Below, one piece after another: positions 17,807 through 27,191 of a DNA stretch of 64,000 nucleotides. A program made the position numbers and the translations under genes. The notes below the pieces were generated by a model. The model was not told where the DNA came from. It did no database searches and was given only the letters and a program-made list of their open reading frames with translations. Origin of the DNA: Parathalassolituus penaei (GTDB lineage Bacteria > Pseudomonadota > Gammaproteobacteria > Pseudomonadales > Oceanobacteraceae); contig NZ_JAPNOA010000027.1 in NCBI RefSeq assembly GCF_026626885.1, positions 26,794-90,793 on the forward strand. Direction: 5' to 3'. How positions within the stretch are numbered: position 1 is the stretch's first letter; the number at the start of each line of letters is the position of its first letter.

Positions 17807-18208
17807 ATGAACTGGCAAGCCCATGATTATGACAAGATACCCGGCACTTATGTGTTTGATGGCAAGCGCTCACATGCCGGTTACAACCTGAATCGTATGG
17901 CCTATTCCTTTATCGACAAGGCAAACCGTGATGAGTTTGCGGCCGATATGGACGCTTATTGCCGCAAGTATGAGCTGAGTGATGAGCAGCGTGAGGCGGT
18001 GCTGGCGGGTGACTTCCTGAAGCTGATGCATCTGGGCGGTAATGTGTATTACCTGGCCAAGATTGCGGTGTTCCATGGTCTGAATGTGCAGGATGCGGGT
18101 GCAAAATTCCACGGCATCACCACTCCGGAATTCAAACAACTGCTGCTGGATAACGCAGCGGGTTTCGAAGAACAACTGAAACAGGCAGGGGGTTTCTGGC
18201 ATGGCTAA
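17807..18208 (+). CDS. ligA: Protocatechuate 4,5-dioxygenase alpha subunit LigA
   Basis: 133 residues from ATG 17807 with AGAGG upstream. It is all-helical and matches the LigA small subunit: GTYVFDGKRSHAGYNLNRM near the start, then LMHLGGNVYYLAKIAVFHG. LigA caps the active site of LigB in the alpha2beta2 extradiol dioxygenase that opens protocatechuate between carbons 4 and 5. The stop overlaps ligB by eight bases, typical of co-translated subunits. Other genes of the 4,5-cleavage pathway (ligC, ligI, ligJ, ligK) are not in this window. Confidence 0.9.
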   Translation: MNWQAHDYDKIPGTYVFDGKRSHAGYNLNRMAYSFIDKANRDEFAADMDAYCRKYELSDEQREAVLAGDFLKLMHLGGNVYYLAKIAVFHGLNVQDAGAKFHGITTPEFKQLLLDNAAGFEEQLKQAGGFWHG

Positions 18209-19043
18209 GATCATCGGTGGTATCACTACCTCTCACATCCCGGCTATCGGCAATGCCATGGCCAGCAAGCTGGAAAATGATCCGTACTGGAAGCGTTTCT
18301 TCGACGGTTATGAACCAGTCAAAAAATGGCTGGATGAAGTTCAGCCGGACATGGCAATCATCGTTTACAACGACCATGGCCTGAATTTCTTCCTGAATCA
18401 GGTGCCAACCTTTGCAATGGGGTGCTCTGATGAGTATCAGAACGCGGATGAAGGCTGGGGCATTCCGATCATGCCATCGTTCAAGGGGGACGCGCCGTTC
18501 TCCTGGCACGTGGCAGAAAGCCTGATCAACCAGGGTGTGGATATGTGCACCTGTCAGGAAATGAAGGTCGACCACGGTTTTACCGTGCCGATGGGCCTGT
18601 TCTGGCGTCATCTGCCAGAGTGGCCGGTCAAGACCATGCCATTTGCGGTGAATACCGTTCAGCATCCGCTGACCAGTGCTCGTCGTTGTTTCCAGGTGGG
18701 TCAGGCCCTGCGTAAAGCTGTTGAGTCTTACCCGGAAGATATGAAAGTGGTGATTATCGGCACCGGTGGTCTGTCTCACCAGCTGCAGGGTGAGCGTTCT
18801 GGTCTGATTGATGTGGCTTACGACATTCAGTGTATGGAAGCTGTAATCAATAATCCGGAATGGCTGTGCGCCCAATCCAATTCCGAGATCATGGAAAAGG
18901 CCGGTACTGAAGGTATCGAAGTGATCATGTGGCTGGTGATGCGCGGTGCGCTGTCGGAAGAAGTGGATGTGCTGCACAAGCATTACCACGCGCCGATCTC
19001 CAATACTGGAGCTGGTGTTCTGCTGCTGGCCGACAAGGGCTGA
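18201..19043 (+). CDS. ligB: Protocatechuate 4,5-dioxygenase beta subunit LigB
   Basis: 280 residues of the LigB class III extradiol dioxygenase fold. The Fe2+ ligands of known LigB are matched: H12 (TSHIP), H59 (YNDHG) and E240 (EGIEVIMW); the catalytic base is H193 (GGLSHQLQGER). The product from protocatechuate would be 4-carboxy-2-hydroxymuconate semialdehyde. Gallate is a possible alternative substrate, but gallate dioxygenases are usually a single fused chain, which argues against it. A strong hairpin terminator follows at 19074. The isolated ligAB plus AraC regulator suggests a small catabolic module, with the rest of the pathway elsewhere. Confidence 0.92.
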   Translation: MAKIIGGITTSHIPAIGNAMASKLENDPYWKRFFDGYEPVKKWLDEVQPDMAIIVYNDHGLNFFLNQVPTFAMGCSDEYQNADEGWGIPIMPSFKGDAPFSWHVAESLINQGVDMCTCQEMKVDHGFTVPMGLFWRHLPEWPVKTMPFAVNTVQHPLTSARRCFQVGQALRKAVESYPEDMKVVIIGTGGLSHQLQGERSGLIDVAYDIQCMEAVINNPEWLCAQSNSEIMEKAGTEGIEVIMWLVMRGALSEEVDVLHKHYHAPISNTGAGVLLLADKG

Positions 19044-19073
19044 TTGTTTTCGATTGATTTCGGTGTCTTTTTT

Positions 19074-19110
19074 AAATCGCCAGGACTTTGTGCCTGGCGA
19101 TTTTATTTAT
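19074..19110 (+). terminator. Intrinsic terminator after ligB
   Basis: AAATCGCCAGG (19074-19084) pairs perfectly with CCTGGCGATTT (19093-19103) around an eight-base loop, followed by TATTTAT. Confidence 0.85.
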
Positions 19111-19552
19111 TTTCGGCCGATATTGATATGGCAGTAATTTGTGATTTATTTCTCATTTTGGCGGCACCATGATTGATGGCGGTCGTTGTCTCTACGCCGT
19201 TAGTCGGAATACTGGTCTTGATACTTTTTGACTAATAGCGCGCTGGCTTTCTATCCAATTGAAACCGTGTGGTTTTTTCTATTTTTATGAATTGCACGAC
19301 AGTTCAGTAATAGAACAGGTTATTCGGCGGGTGTGAGCGTTCATTATTATGGAGTATTATTTATTGCGTATGGATTGTAGGACATTCCTACATAAAGCCC
19401 GGTCCGGTCAGTGTACCGAAACGTTAACCACATACGCATCCTCAGAATTTTGTCAGCAGTCGTTTTCTCTCTGGGCCTGAAGGCGGTTACAGGGCAGAGC
19501 GGCAAGCGGATGCAGGGTGGTGGGACAACACCTTCATCAGCAGGAGATTATC
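19111..19552. other. Gene-free 440-base leader of the 19553 gene
   Basis: No coding region is supported here. It is AT-rich in the first half. The clear structure is the palindrome at 19376-19392. No tRNA, riboswitch core or further terminator was recognised. Confidence 0.5.
19376..19392. promoter_or_regulatory. Palindromic operator candidate TGTAGGA-CAT-TCCTACA
   Basis: Perfect 7-bp arms with a 3-bp centre, about 160 bases before ATG 19553. The shape is like sites of LuxR/NarL/FixJ-type regulators (GacA boxes are TGTAAG-N6-CTTACA), but spacing differs, so the regulator class is a guess. Confidence 0.4.
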
Positions 19553-20200
19553 ATGGCTTCAATCGTATCGTTTATGCGTACCCAGCACCTTGCTGCCAGC
19601 GAAAATCTGGTTCAGCGGATTCGCGGGTTGGCGGAGTCGCATCAGTGTGCCGCACTTGTATGCGCTAGCAAGCGGCTGGTAATTCGCGGCGATATCGGTC
19701 GTTATTTTGATCCCGATAATCTGCTGCCGACATTGCATGAGCTGGTACTGGAAGGTCAGTGTGACTGGCAGCGTCTGGATGCCGGTGATTCATCGCTGAA
19801 ATTGTTGTCGGCGGAGAGTGGTCGCAATCTGGAAGATCTGCTCTGGACTCTGGCATTCAATTCATACACAGAAGAGCGTAATTGTATGCATATGGGTTGT
19901 CGTCGTGATGACGTGGTGCGTCTGCAGCATTGGCCAAACCTGACCCGGGTGCCGGCATCACGTAATACCTTTCGTCTGGCGGCGCTGTTTTCTGCACGTC
20001 CAACGTCGATTGCTCTGGCGGGTAAAATTCTGGGGATTAACGAATGTGAGGTGCTGCGTTTTTATTCGGCAGCCTGGTCCGCAGGACTGGTGACTCGGGT
20101 TAACCGTGTTGCGGAGCCGGTGAAACTGGTGCAACACCGTAATCATTCGCTGATTGGTGCCTTGATGAAACACCTGCGTAAGGAATCGGCAACCGCATGA
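19553..20200 (+). CDS. Unrecognised protein, 215 residues
   Basis: I do not recognise this family. ATG 19553 has CAGGAGA upstream, and codon use looks like that of the neighbours, so it is probably real. It is soluble, with no signal or membrane segment. The N-terminal ~90 residues look like a small alpha/beta fold ending in LKLLSAESGRN. A cysteine pair follows (ERNCMHMGCRRD). The C-terminal part has WPNLTRVPASRNTFRLAALF, then ARPTSIALAGKILGINECEV with FYSAAWSAGLV, which looks like a winged-helix or other helical DNA- or protein-binding domain. It stands alone after a terminator and a long leader carrying a palindrome, so it may be separately regulated. Confidence 0.75.
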   Translation: MASIVSFMRTQHLAASENLVQRIRGLAESHQCAALVCASKRLVIRGDIGRYFDPDNLLPTLHELVLEGQCDWQRLDAGDSSLKLLSAESGRNLEDLLWTLAFNSYTEERNCMHMGCRRDDVVRLQHWPNLTRVPASRNTFRLAALFSARPTSIALAGKILGINECEVLRFYSAAWSAGLVTRVNRVAEPVKLVQHRNHSLIGALMKHLRKESATA

Positions 20201-20237
20201 CGGTTGCCACTCTTGATGATGAGTCTCCCAGCGGGGC

Positions 20238-20750
20238 TCAGTCTTCCGACGCTTCGCCCTTGATGAACTGGAACAGTTTCTTGAAGGCTGTGCCAGGACG
20301 ACCGTTTTCACCCGCCACTTCTTTCTGGGCATTACGCACCAGGTTGCGTAACTGCTGACGATCTACTTCCGGGTTCAGCTCGATATATTCGTTGAGTGAA
20401 TCCGGTTCGTTTACCAGGCGAGTACGCCACAGTTCAAACTGACGTTGACGGCGGCCATAGGCTTCGCTGGATGGGTCCATCAGATCCAGTTTTTCCTGAA
20501 TCGCGTCGACGTTTTCGTCGCGCATCAGACGACCTATGTACTGCAGGTGACGACGACGGGCACCGTGTTGCTTGTGGCGTTTGTTTTCTTCCAGAGCGAC
20601 ACGCAGGGTTTCAGAAATTGGCATCTGCGCCCAAACGGACTGGTTCAGTTCCGTCAGGCGTTCACCCAGTTTCTGCCAGCGTTCCATCTCGCGTTTCACC
20701 GCGGACTTGCTGACTTCATCATCCTGGTAATCGTCTTCGTAGTGTTTCAT
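20238..20750 (-). CDS. darP: DarP (YjgA, DUF615), ribosome-associated protein
   Basis: 170 residues from ATG 20750 (MKHYEDDYQDDEVSKSAVKR); an in-frame ATG nine codons earlier is less likely. Highly charged and helical, with KRHKQHGARRRHLQYIGRLM and a C-terminal AFKKLFQFIKGE, matching the YjgA family. The Escherichia coli member binds 50S assembly intermediates and helps late maturation of the peptidyl transferase centre. It lies 44 bases after mgtE on the same strand. Convergent with the unknown gene ending at 20200. Confidence 0.88.
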   Translation of the reverse strand: MKHYEDDYQDDEVSKSAVKREMERWQKLGERLTELNQSVWAQMPISETLRVALEENKRHKQHGARRRHLQYIGRLMRDENVDAIQEKLDLMDPSSEAYGRRQRQFELWRTRLVNEPDSLNEYIELNPEVDRQQLRNLVRNAQKEVAGENGRPGTAFKKLFQFIKGEASED

Positions 20751-20794
20751 TGTCAAACTCACAGGTAAGGCTGCCACGCATGACAGCCGGAAAA

Positions 20795-22153
20795 TCAGAG
20801 GTAAAACAGGGTCGCCAGGCCAAGGAATGACATAAAGCCGACCACGTCGGTCACGGTGGTGAGAATCACCCCGCCGGCCAAAGCCGGATCAATGCCCTGG
20901 GATTTCAGAATCTGGGGTAATGCAGCACCGGTTACTGCCGCGGCCATCAGGTTAATGATGATCGCAGCCGCTATTATCACCGCAATCATTTCGTCGCCAA
21001 ACCATAACCAGGTAATGATCGCAATAACGATAGCCCAGAGCACGCCATTCAGAGCAGCGACAATCAGCTCGCGATTGAATAACCAGGTAAAGTTGGCACT
21101 GCTCAGGTGTCCAAGCGCCTGACCGCGAATCACCAGGGTTAATACCTGGCTGCCTGCAATCCCGCCCATGCTGGCAACAATGGGCATCAGAACCGCCAAT
21201 GCCACTACCTGCTGGATGGTTTTGTCGAACATGCCAATCACCGCTGAGGCAATAAAGGCGGTGATCAGGTTAATGCCCAGCCAGACGGCACGTCGGCGTG
21301 CGGTTTTAAGCGCCGGAGCAAAGGTATCTTCGTCTTCGTCCAGACCAGCCATACTCATCAGGGAGTGGTCAGCGGTCTCACGGATTACGTCTACCACGTC
21401 GTCGATGGTGATACGGCCGAGCAGGATGCCATTGGCATCAACCACTGGTGCCGATACCAGATCGTGGCGTTCAAACAGTTTCGCAACTTCCGTTTCATGC
21501 TGGGTGGCCTGAATCACGGTGACACCACCGGTCGACATCACTTCACGTACGGTTTGTTGCGGATCACTCACCAGCAGTTTGCGAATGGGTAATACACCAA
21601 TAAATTCGCTCTGACGATTCACCACCAGCAGGTTATCCGTCATGTCTGGCAGTGACTGGTGACGGCGCAGGTAACGCAGCACTACGTCGAGGGTGATGTC
21701 GGGGCGGATGGTGATGGTGTCGGTGTTCATCAGACCACCGGCACTGTCCTCGGGGTAACCGAGAATGGCTTCCAGGCGCGAACGATCCTGGTGATCCATG
21801 GAGTCGAGAACTTCCTGAATCACCCGTTCCGGCAGCTGCTGCAGCATGTCGGCGACATCGTCGGCATCCAGATCGGCAGTCATGTCGGCTACTTCGGCCG
21901 CACTCATGTCGCTCAGGAACTGGCTCTGGATATCATCGCTGAGGTATTGCAGTACCTCACCTTCGATTTCCTTGTCGACCAGATCCCACAGGAGTTTACG
22001 GTCGCGCGGCGGTGAGGACTCGATCAGGTGGGCAACGTCAACAGGTGCCAGACCCGAGTTGATGATCCGGCGCACGCGGCTGATGGCACCGGATTCCAGC
22101 GCTTCATTGAGGCTTAAAAGTTTGGCTCTGGCCTTTTCGCTGGGTTCTGCCAT
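20795..22153 (-). CDS. mgtE: MgtE-family magnesium transporter/channel
   Basis: 452 residues in the usual MgtE order. The N domain has superhelical repeats (LSDMSAAEVADMTADLDADD, VADMLQQLPERVIQEVLDSM). Tandem CBS domains at about 130-255 contain MNTDTITIRP and VREVMSTGGVTV. Five membrane helices from about 285 carry PIVASMGGIAGSQVLTLVIR, the pore-lining stretch. Cytosolic Mg2+ closes the gate through the N and CBS domains. No Mg2+ riboswitch was recognised in the 150 bases upstream. It lies between the ptsO end of the rpoN locus and darP. Confidence 0.94.
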   Translation of the reverse strand: MAEPSEKARAKLLSLNEALESGAISRVRRIINSGLAPVDVAHLIESSPPRDRKLLWDLVDKEIEGEVLQYLSDDIQSQFLSDMSAAEVADMTADLDADDVADMLQQLPERVIQEVLDSMDHQDRSRLEAILGYPEDSAGGLMNTDTITIRPDITLDVVLRYLRRHQSLPDMTDNLLVVNRQSEFIGVLPIRKLLVSDPQQTVREVMSTGGVTVIQATQHETEVAKLFERHDLVSAPVVDANGILLGRITIDDVVDVIRETADHSLMSMAGLDEDEDTFAPALKTARRRAVWLGINLITAFIASAVIGMFDKTIQQVVALAVLMPIVASMGGIAGSQVLTLVIRGQALGHLSSANFTWLFNRELIVAALNGVLWAIVIAIITWLWFGDEMIAVIIAAAIIINLMAAAVTGAALPQILKSQGIDPALAGGVILTTVTDVVGFMSFLGLATLFYL

Positions 22154-22310
22154 CGGATTCCCGGACTGCTGTTAACGATGCTGGGTACTGGAATTGATTC
22201 AGCGCAATCATAGCCTGATTTATCAGCAGATACCACGAATGCGCCCGCAGTGTTGCGCCATGTGCCTGATTTTTCAGGTGGATTTCAGGCCGGTAAATGA
22301 CCGGATGGGA

Positions 22311-22580
22311 TTATTCTTCTTCGTCAAAACGACGATTGATCAGATCGGAGATGGCTTCGACAGCTGCAGCTTCATCATCACCTTCGGCCTGTAATTGCAG
22401 TGCAGTGCCTTTGGCGGCTGCCAGCATCATTACGGCCATGATGCTTTTGCTATCGACCATACGGTTTGGATAACCGATGCGGATAACACTGCCATAGGCA
22501 GAGGCCAATGTAACCAGTTTGGCTGCGGCACGGGCATGCAGACCCAGTTTGTTAATGATGGTGATCTCTACGCTGATCAT
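22311..22580 (-). CDS. ptsO: NPr, phosphocarrier of the nitrogen PTS
   Basis: 89 residues of the HPr fold with phospho-histidine H15 in KLGLHARAAAKLV and the second motif KSIMAVMMLAAAKGT. Position after rapZ in the rpoN cluster identifies it as NPr rather than sugar HPr. It passes phosphate from EINtr (PtsP, not here) to PtsN. It is the last gene of the run from kdsD, starting 33 bases after the rapZ stop. Confidence 0.93.
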   Translation of the reverse strand: MISVEITIINKLGLHARAAAKLVTLASAYGSVIRIGYPNRMVDSKSIMAVMMLAAAKGTALQLQAEGDDEAAAVEAISDLINRRFDEEE

Positions 22581-22613
22581 GCTGTTTTTATTCTCCAGCC
22601 CGGAGGGGGGTGA

Positions 22614-23483
22614 TTAATTGCTGCCGGATGAGCAGCGCAGTTCGCGGTGGCGAACCTGAACATTGGTGAAATGGCCGCGGAAAGCTTTAGCAAGACGTTC
22701 CGACAAGTAAACCGAGCGGTGCTGACCACCGGTGCAACCGATGGCGACGGTGAGGTAGCTGCGGTTATTTTTTTCGAACTCGGGCAACCAGCGCTCCAGA
22801 TACTGGCAGATGTCGGCAAACATGGCGTTTACCTCTGGCTGTTTGCCAAGAAATTCAATAACAGCCTCGTCCTGACCGGTCAGGTGGCGAAGCTGATGAT
22901 CCCAATAAGGGTTCGGCAGGTTGCGAACATCGTAGACGAAGTCGGCATCCAGCGGGATTCCCTGTTTGAAACCAAACGACTGGAACAGGACGGCCATGTC
23001 GGGGCTGTTTTTCCCCGCCACTCGCAGTTTGATAAGACTGCGTAGTTCGTGAACGGATATTCGTGTGGTATCCAACGTCAGGTCGGCCAGATTGGCGATG
23101 GGTTCCAGCAAGTGGGTCTCGCGCTCAATTGCTTCCGCCAGAGATACTTCTGCGTTGGTGAGCGGGTGTTTACGCCGGGTCGAGCTGAAGCGCTGTAGCA
23201 GTACTTCTTCGGTAGCGTCGAGAAAAACAATGTCCAGCTGCTGATACTGGCGAGGCAAATCGTTGAGGACGGCGGTGAGCTGCTCGATATTGTCTGGCAG
23301 GTTGCGTACGTCGACACTGACGGCTACCCGGGTGCGTTTTTCGGCAGCGTAAGGTAGTGATGACAGGGCGGATAACAAATCTACTGGCAGGTTGTCGATA
23401 CAGTAAAAACCGAGATCTTCCAGTACGGCCAGCGCACTGGATTTTCCGGAACCGGAACGACCACTGATTACGACTAGTCTCAT
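22614..23483 (-). CDS. rapZ: RapZ, RNase adaptor / nucleotide-binding protein
   Basis: 289 residues from ATG 23483. A frame reaching back to 23852 overlaps all of ptsN and is not used. The Walker A is GRSGSGKS at residues 8-15, and the C-terminal domain has AIGCTGGQHRSVYLSERLA. In enterobacteria RapZ directs RNase E to the GlmZ sRNA to control glucosamine-6-phosphate synthase. It follows ptsN by 19 bases. Confidence 0.94.
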   Translation of the reverse strand: MRLVVISGRSGSGKSSALAVLEDLGFYCIDNLPVDLLSALSSLPYAAEKRTRVAVSVDVRNLPDNIEQLTAVLNDLPRQYQQLDIVFLDATEEVLLQRFSSTRRKHPLTNAEVSLAEAIERETHLLEPIANLADLTLDTTRISVHELRSLIKLRVAGKNSPDMAVLFQSFGFKQGIPLDADFVYDVRNLPNPYWDHQLRHLTGQDEAVIEFLGKQPEVNAMFADICQYLERWLPEFEKNNRSYLTVAIGCTGGQHRSVYLSERLAKAFRGHFTNVQVRHRELRCSSGSN

Positions 23484-23502
23484 ACTGTCGTCTCCTCGGG
23501 CG

Positions 23503-23964
23503 TTATTGAACGCTCTTGATTGCCTGAACGTAGAGCTGCTCGTCTCCGAGCGCTTCGCGCAGGCGACTACAGTAGTCGCTGTCACTGAAGTTTCGGGCCA
23601 GGGTGGCCAGAATCTGCAGATGGTCACCGGTTGCTTCTTCTGGCACCAGCAGGGCAAAGACCAGATCCACTGGCTTGTGGTCGATGGCGTCAAAGTCGAT
23701 GGACTCCTGCAGGTGCAGCAGTACGCCGACAGCCTGTTCACATTGACGCAGGCGGCAATGTGGAATGGCGATACCGGAACCGATACCGGTACTTCCCAGG
23801 CGTTCTCGTCCCAGCAGGCGGTCGAAGATGTCGTCAGCAGAACTGCCTTCAACTTCTTCGGCTACTACCGATGCCAGCAACTCCAGCAGTTTTTTCTTGC
23901 TGGTGACGTTGACCGCGGACAGTGTCCGGGCCGGGCTCAGAATGTCGGCGACTTCTATACTCAT
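23503..23964 (-). CDS. ptsN: PtsN, nitrogen-PTS EIIA protein
   Basis: 153 residues of the EIIA-fructose/mannitol fold; the phospho-acceptor is H69 in GSGIAIPHCRL. PtsN gets phosphate from NPr and regulates potassium, nitrogen and envelope responses. It starts four bases after the hpf stop and belongs to the same transcript as rpoN. Confidence 0.95.
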   Translation of the reverse strand: MSIEVADILSPARTLSAVNVTSKKKLLELLASVVAEEVEGSSADDIFDRLLGRERLGSTGIGSGIAIPHCRLRQCEQAVGVLLHLQESIDFDAIDHKPVDLVFALLVPEEATGDHLQILATLARNFSDSDYCSRLREALGDEQLYVQAIKSVQ

Positions 23965-23968
23965 GAGA

Positions 23969-24271
23969 TCAACCTTGACCGTGGTGGCGTGCTACCAGTT
24001 TTTCCTTGTGCTTCAGGACCTGACGGTCCAGCTTGTCCGCCATCTGGTCAATGGCGGCGTACATGTTGTCGCTTTCGGCGGTGGCGTGCAGGTCGGTACC
24101 GCTAACATGGATAGTAGCTTCGGCCATGTTGCGTTCTTTCTCTACGGTCAGGGTAATCTGGGCGGAGGTAATAGACTCGGCGTGACGTTCCAGACGGGTC
24201 ATCTTTTCCAGAACATAAGCTTCCATGGATTCGGTGATTTCGACGTGGTGGCCACTGATATTAATATTCAT
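23969..24271 (-). CDS. hpf: Short-form ribosome hibernation promoting factor
   Basis: 100 residues, the short HPF/YfiA type, with SMEAYVLEKMTRLERHA and a C-terminal YAAIDQMADKLDRQVLKHKE. It binds the 30S decoding site and promotes 100S dimers in slow growth. There is no long C-terminal domain. It lies 34 bases after rpoN. Confidence 0.94.
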   Translation of the reverse strand: MNINISGHHVEITESMEAYVLEKMTRLERHAESITSAQITLTVEKERNMAEATIHVSGTDLHATAESDNMYAAIDQMADKLDRQVLKHKEKLVARHHGQG

Positions 24272-24305
24272 AACAACTCCTCCGGGCTCTCTGCCCTCAT
24301 GATAA

Positions 24306-25793
24306 TCAGACCAGCTGTTTACGCTCGTTGGATGGCGGAATCAGCATGGCTTCCCGATATTTGGCAACGGTACGACGGGCAACCTGAATGCCCTTGTCTC
24401 CCAGCAGACTGGCGATCTTGTTGTCGCTGAGCGGCTTGCGTGGGTTCTCCTCTGATACCAGTTTCTTGATCATGGCACGAATAGCGGTGGATGAGCATTC
24501 TCCGCCGGCATCCGTGCTGACGTGACTGGAGAAAAAGTATTTGAGTTCAAAAATGCCACGCGGGGTATGCATGTATTTCTGGGTGGTCACCCGTGAAATG
24601 GTCGATTCATGCATACCAACGGCTTCGGCGATGTCATGTAATACCAACGGCTTCATGGCTTCTTCGCCTTCTTCGAAGAACTCGATCTGGTATTCAACAA
24701 TCTTGGTGGCGACTTTCAAAAGGGTTTCGTTACGGCTCTGCAGGCTCTTGATGAACCAGCGTGCTTCCTGCAGGTGGTCTTTCAGGAAGGCGTTGTCGGC
24801 GCTGCTGTCGGAGCGACGAACGAGCGAGGCATAGTCGGCATTGACGCGCAGTTTGGGCGCAATCTCCGGGTTCAGTTCAACCCGCCATTCATCACGCACG
24901 TTGCGGACGATGACATCCGGCACTACGTATTCCGGCTGTTCGGCACTGATGCCTGCGCCCGGCTTAGGGTTGAGTTCCTTGATCAGTCGCAGCACGGCCT
25001 TGAGGTCTTCCTCTTTCAGGCGGGCCTTGCGCATCAGGGTTGGGTAATCCTTGTTGCCTAGCAGGATAATGTGTTCACCAATTACCAGTTTGGCTTCTTC
25101 TAGCCAGGGGGTGTTGGTTGGCAACTGGTTGAGTTGCAGCAGCAGACATTCTCGAAGGTCGCGGGCAAATACACCGGCCGGGTCGAATTGTTGCAGGCGC
25201 TTGAGTACGGCGCGGACTTCGTCTTCTTCAACACCGAGCTCAGGATCCATGGAGCCCAGAACGTCTTCGATGGTGGTGTGCAGGTAACCGTCCTGATCAA
25301 CACCATCAATCAGCATGATGGCGATCTCGCGATCGGTGTCAGTCATCGGTGTCAGGTTGAGTTGCCATTCGAGATGACCCTGGAGGTCATCGGTGGTGGC
25401 GTGACGGGAGTCGTAATCGTAGTCGTCGTCACCGGAAGCGCCGCTGCCGCTGCTGACTCCTGCGGTGGTCTGGAATGTGTCATCCCACTGACTGTCGAGA
25501 GGGAGTTCATCCGGCATCTTGTCGTCGGACCATTGATCACCCAGTTCCTGGGTTTCGTCATGGTCGGTCGTCGTCGACACGTCGGTGTTGATGCTCAGAT
25601 CCTGATGAACGCTATTTTCGCCATATTCTTCGTAATCTGGATCTTCGGCTTCCAGCATGGGATTGGAATCCAGCGCTTCCTGGATTTCCTGTTGCAAATC
25701 CAGAGTAGAGAGCTGAAGTAACCGGATAGCCTGTTGCAACTGAGGGGTCATGGTCAGTTGCTGACCCATCTTTAACTGAAGCGATGCTTTCAT
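24306..25793 (-). CDS. rpoN: RNA polymerase sigma-54 factor
   Basis: 495 residues. Region I is Gln/Leu-rich ([20 protein letters not shown]), region II is acidic with a Gly/Ser patch ([20 protein letters not shown]), and region III has the core-binding and DNA-binding domains. The RpoN box is seen as [13 protein letters not shown] near the C-terminus. It directs transcription needing enhancer-binding activators. It lies 132 bases from lptB, an ordinary position. Confidence 0.96.
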   Translation of the reverse strand: MKASLQLKMGQQLTMTPQLQQAIRLLQLSTLDLQQEIQEALDSNPMLEAEDPDYEEYGENSVHQDLSINTDVSTTTDHDETQELGDQWSDDKMPDELPLDSQWDDTFQTTAGVSSGSGASGDDDYDYDSRHATTDDLQGHLEWQLNLTPMTDTDREIAIMLIDGVDQDGYLHTTIEDVLGSMDPELGVEEDEVRAVLKRLQQFDPAGVFARDLRECLLLQLNQLPTNTPWLEEAKLVIGEHIILLGNKDYPTLMRKARLKEEDLKAVLRLIKELNPKPGAGISAEQPEYVVPDVIVRNVRDEWRVELNPEIAPKLRVNADYASLVRRSDSSADNAFLKDHLQEARWFIKSLQSRNETLLKVATKIVEYQIEFFEEGEEAMKPLVLHDIAEAVGMHESTISRVTTQKYMHTPRGIFELKYFFSSHVSTDAGGECSSTAIRAMIKKLVSEENPRKPLSDNKIASLLGDKGIQVARRTVAKYREAMLIPPSNERKQLV

Positions 25794-25925
25794 ACAGCGT
25801 TATACGTCATAGGTTGTCGGCATGAACTGTGCATTATACGGAAGGCGTGTCGCCTGCAAATGCCCCTTTCGTAAAACTGTTATTGTTTGCTTGTCCTGCA
25901 TCATAGCGCCAGAACAAGCCGACAA

Positions 25926-26651
25926 TCAAAGTCGGAAGTCCTGGCCAAGGTATACCGCACGAACCTGTTCGTTGGCCAGCACCGTTTCGGCATCACCTTC
26001 TGCAATGATGTGGCCTCCACCAACAATATAGGCTTTTTCGCAAATGGCGAGGGTTTCGCGGACATTGTGGTCGGTGATCAGTACGCCAATGTCGCGCGCC
26101 TTGAGCTGACGGATAATGTCCATGATGTCGGATACCGAGATCGGGTCAACACCGGCAAAGGGTTCATCAAGCAGGATAAATGCGGGTTCTGCCGCCAGTG
26201 CCCGGGCAATCTCGACCCGTCGGCGTTCACCACCGGACAGCGCCATGCCGGCGCTTTTGCGGATGTGCTGGATATGAAACTCATCCAGCAAGTCTTCCAG
26301 AGCCTGTTGGCGCTCCTGCCGGTTGAGGTCGGAGCGGGTTTCCAGAATCGCCATGATGTTGTCTTCGACGCTCAGCTTGCGAAAAATCGAGGCTTCCTGT
26401 GGCAGATAACCAATGCCGCGGCGGGCGCGGCCATGCATGGGCAGATGGGAAATGTCTTCATCATTGATGCTGATGCGGCCCTTGTCGGCCTGCACCAGAT
26501 TCACAATCATATAAAAACAGGTGGTTTTGCCTGCACCGTTGGGGCCAAGCAGGCCGACAATCTGGCCGCTGTGGACTTCCAGTGATACATCCTTGACGAC
26601 TGCTCGGCCGTTGTAACTTTTGGCCAGATGCTGGGCGCGCAGAATTTTCAT
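25926..26651 (-). CDS. lptB: LptB, LPS transport ATPase
   Basis: 241 residues. Walker A is [13 protein letters not shown], the ABC signature [15 protein letters not shown] and Walker [14 protein letters not shown]. LptB with LptF and LptG (not here) drives LPS extraction from the inner membrane; LptC and LptA are encoded directly upstream. It follows lptA by six bases. Confidence 0.96.
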   Translation of the reverse strand: MKILRAQHLAKSYNGRAVVKDVSLEVHSGQIVGLLGPNGAGKTTCFYMIVNLVQADKGRISINDEDISHLPMHGRARRGIGYLPQEASIFRKLSVEDNIMAILETRSDLNRQERQQALEDLLDEFHIQHIRKSAGMALSGGERRRVEIARALAAEPAFILLDEPFAGVDPISVSDIMDIIRQLKARDIGVLITDHNVRETLAICEKAYIVGGGHIIAEGDAETVLANEQVRAVYLGQDFRL

Positions 26652-26657
26652 ACCGAT

Positions 26658-27191
26658 TTACTCCGCTGGGCCGGCGTCATCGGGCTGGATGACGACCCGG
26701 ATGCGCTGTTTCGGTTCTTCCTGCTTGCCTGGCGTGGTGCTTTCTGCACCTCGTGCAGTGACGGTTTCGGTGTTGATGTTGTAACGAATCACTTCACCAC
26801 TGAACAGGTTGCTGTCCTGGCGCAGTTCCGCATTTCCTGTAAAGGCGACCTCTCGGCTGGTAGCAAAGTAGTCGATGCGTTCTGCAGAGGCCCTTGTCAC
26901 CGGTTTGTCCTTGCTGACTTTTTGCTCGTAGTTGGCCGGGTTGCCGTTGGCAATCGCTTGCTGCAGGTGTTTGCCTTCAAACATCAGAACCAGACGGTCG
27001 GCCTCGATTTTCAGCGTGCCCTGGGTCAGTTGTACCTTGCCTTCGTACACGACCATTCCGCTTTTGCGATCCAGTTCGGCGCTGTTGGACTGGATAATCA
27101 TTTCCTGTTGCCAGTCGTCCTGCAGCGCTTGGGTGAAGCTGCTGGCCAGTAATAACAAGAGGGTGGTGAGGAGACGTTCAGGGTTTTGCAT
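26658..27191 (-). CDS. lptA: LptA, periplasmic LPS bridge protein
   Basis: 177 residues with a Sec signal (LLTTLLLLLASSFTQALQ) and an OstA beta-jellyroll: SAELDRKSGMVVYEGKVQLT, then ADRLVLMF. LptA oligomers carry LPS from LptC to LptD. The Gln/Arg-rich C-terminal tail (KQEEPKQRIRVVIQPDD) is a little longer than in Escherichia coli. The start lies inside the last codons of lptC (14-base overlap). Confidence 0.92.
   Translation of the reverse strand: MQNPERLLTTLLLLLASSFTQALQDDWQQEMIIQSNSAELDRKSGMVVYEGKVQLTQGTLKIEADRLVLMFEGKHLQQAIANGNPANYEQKVSKDKPVTRASAERIDYFATSREVAFTGNAELRQDSNLFSGEVIRYNINTETVTARGAESTTPGKQEEPKQRIRVVIQPDDAGPAE

Noticed and set aside
22614..23852. 412-codon start for rapZ
   Set aside because: The extra 123 residues overlap ptsN in another frame and have no RapZ character; ATG 23483 gives the usual length.
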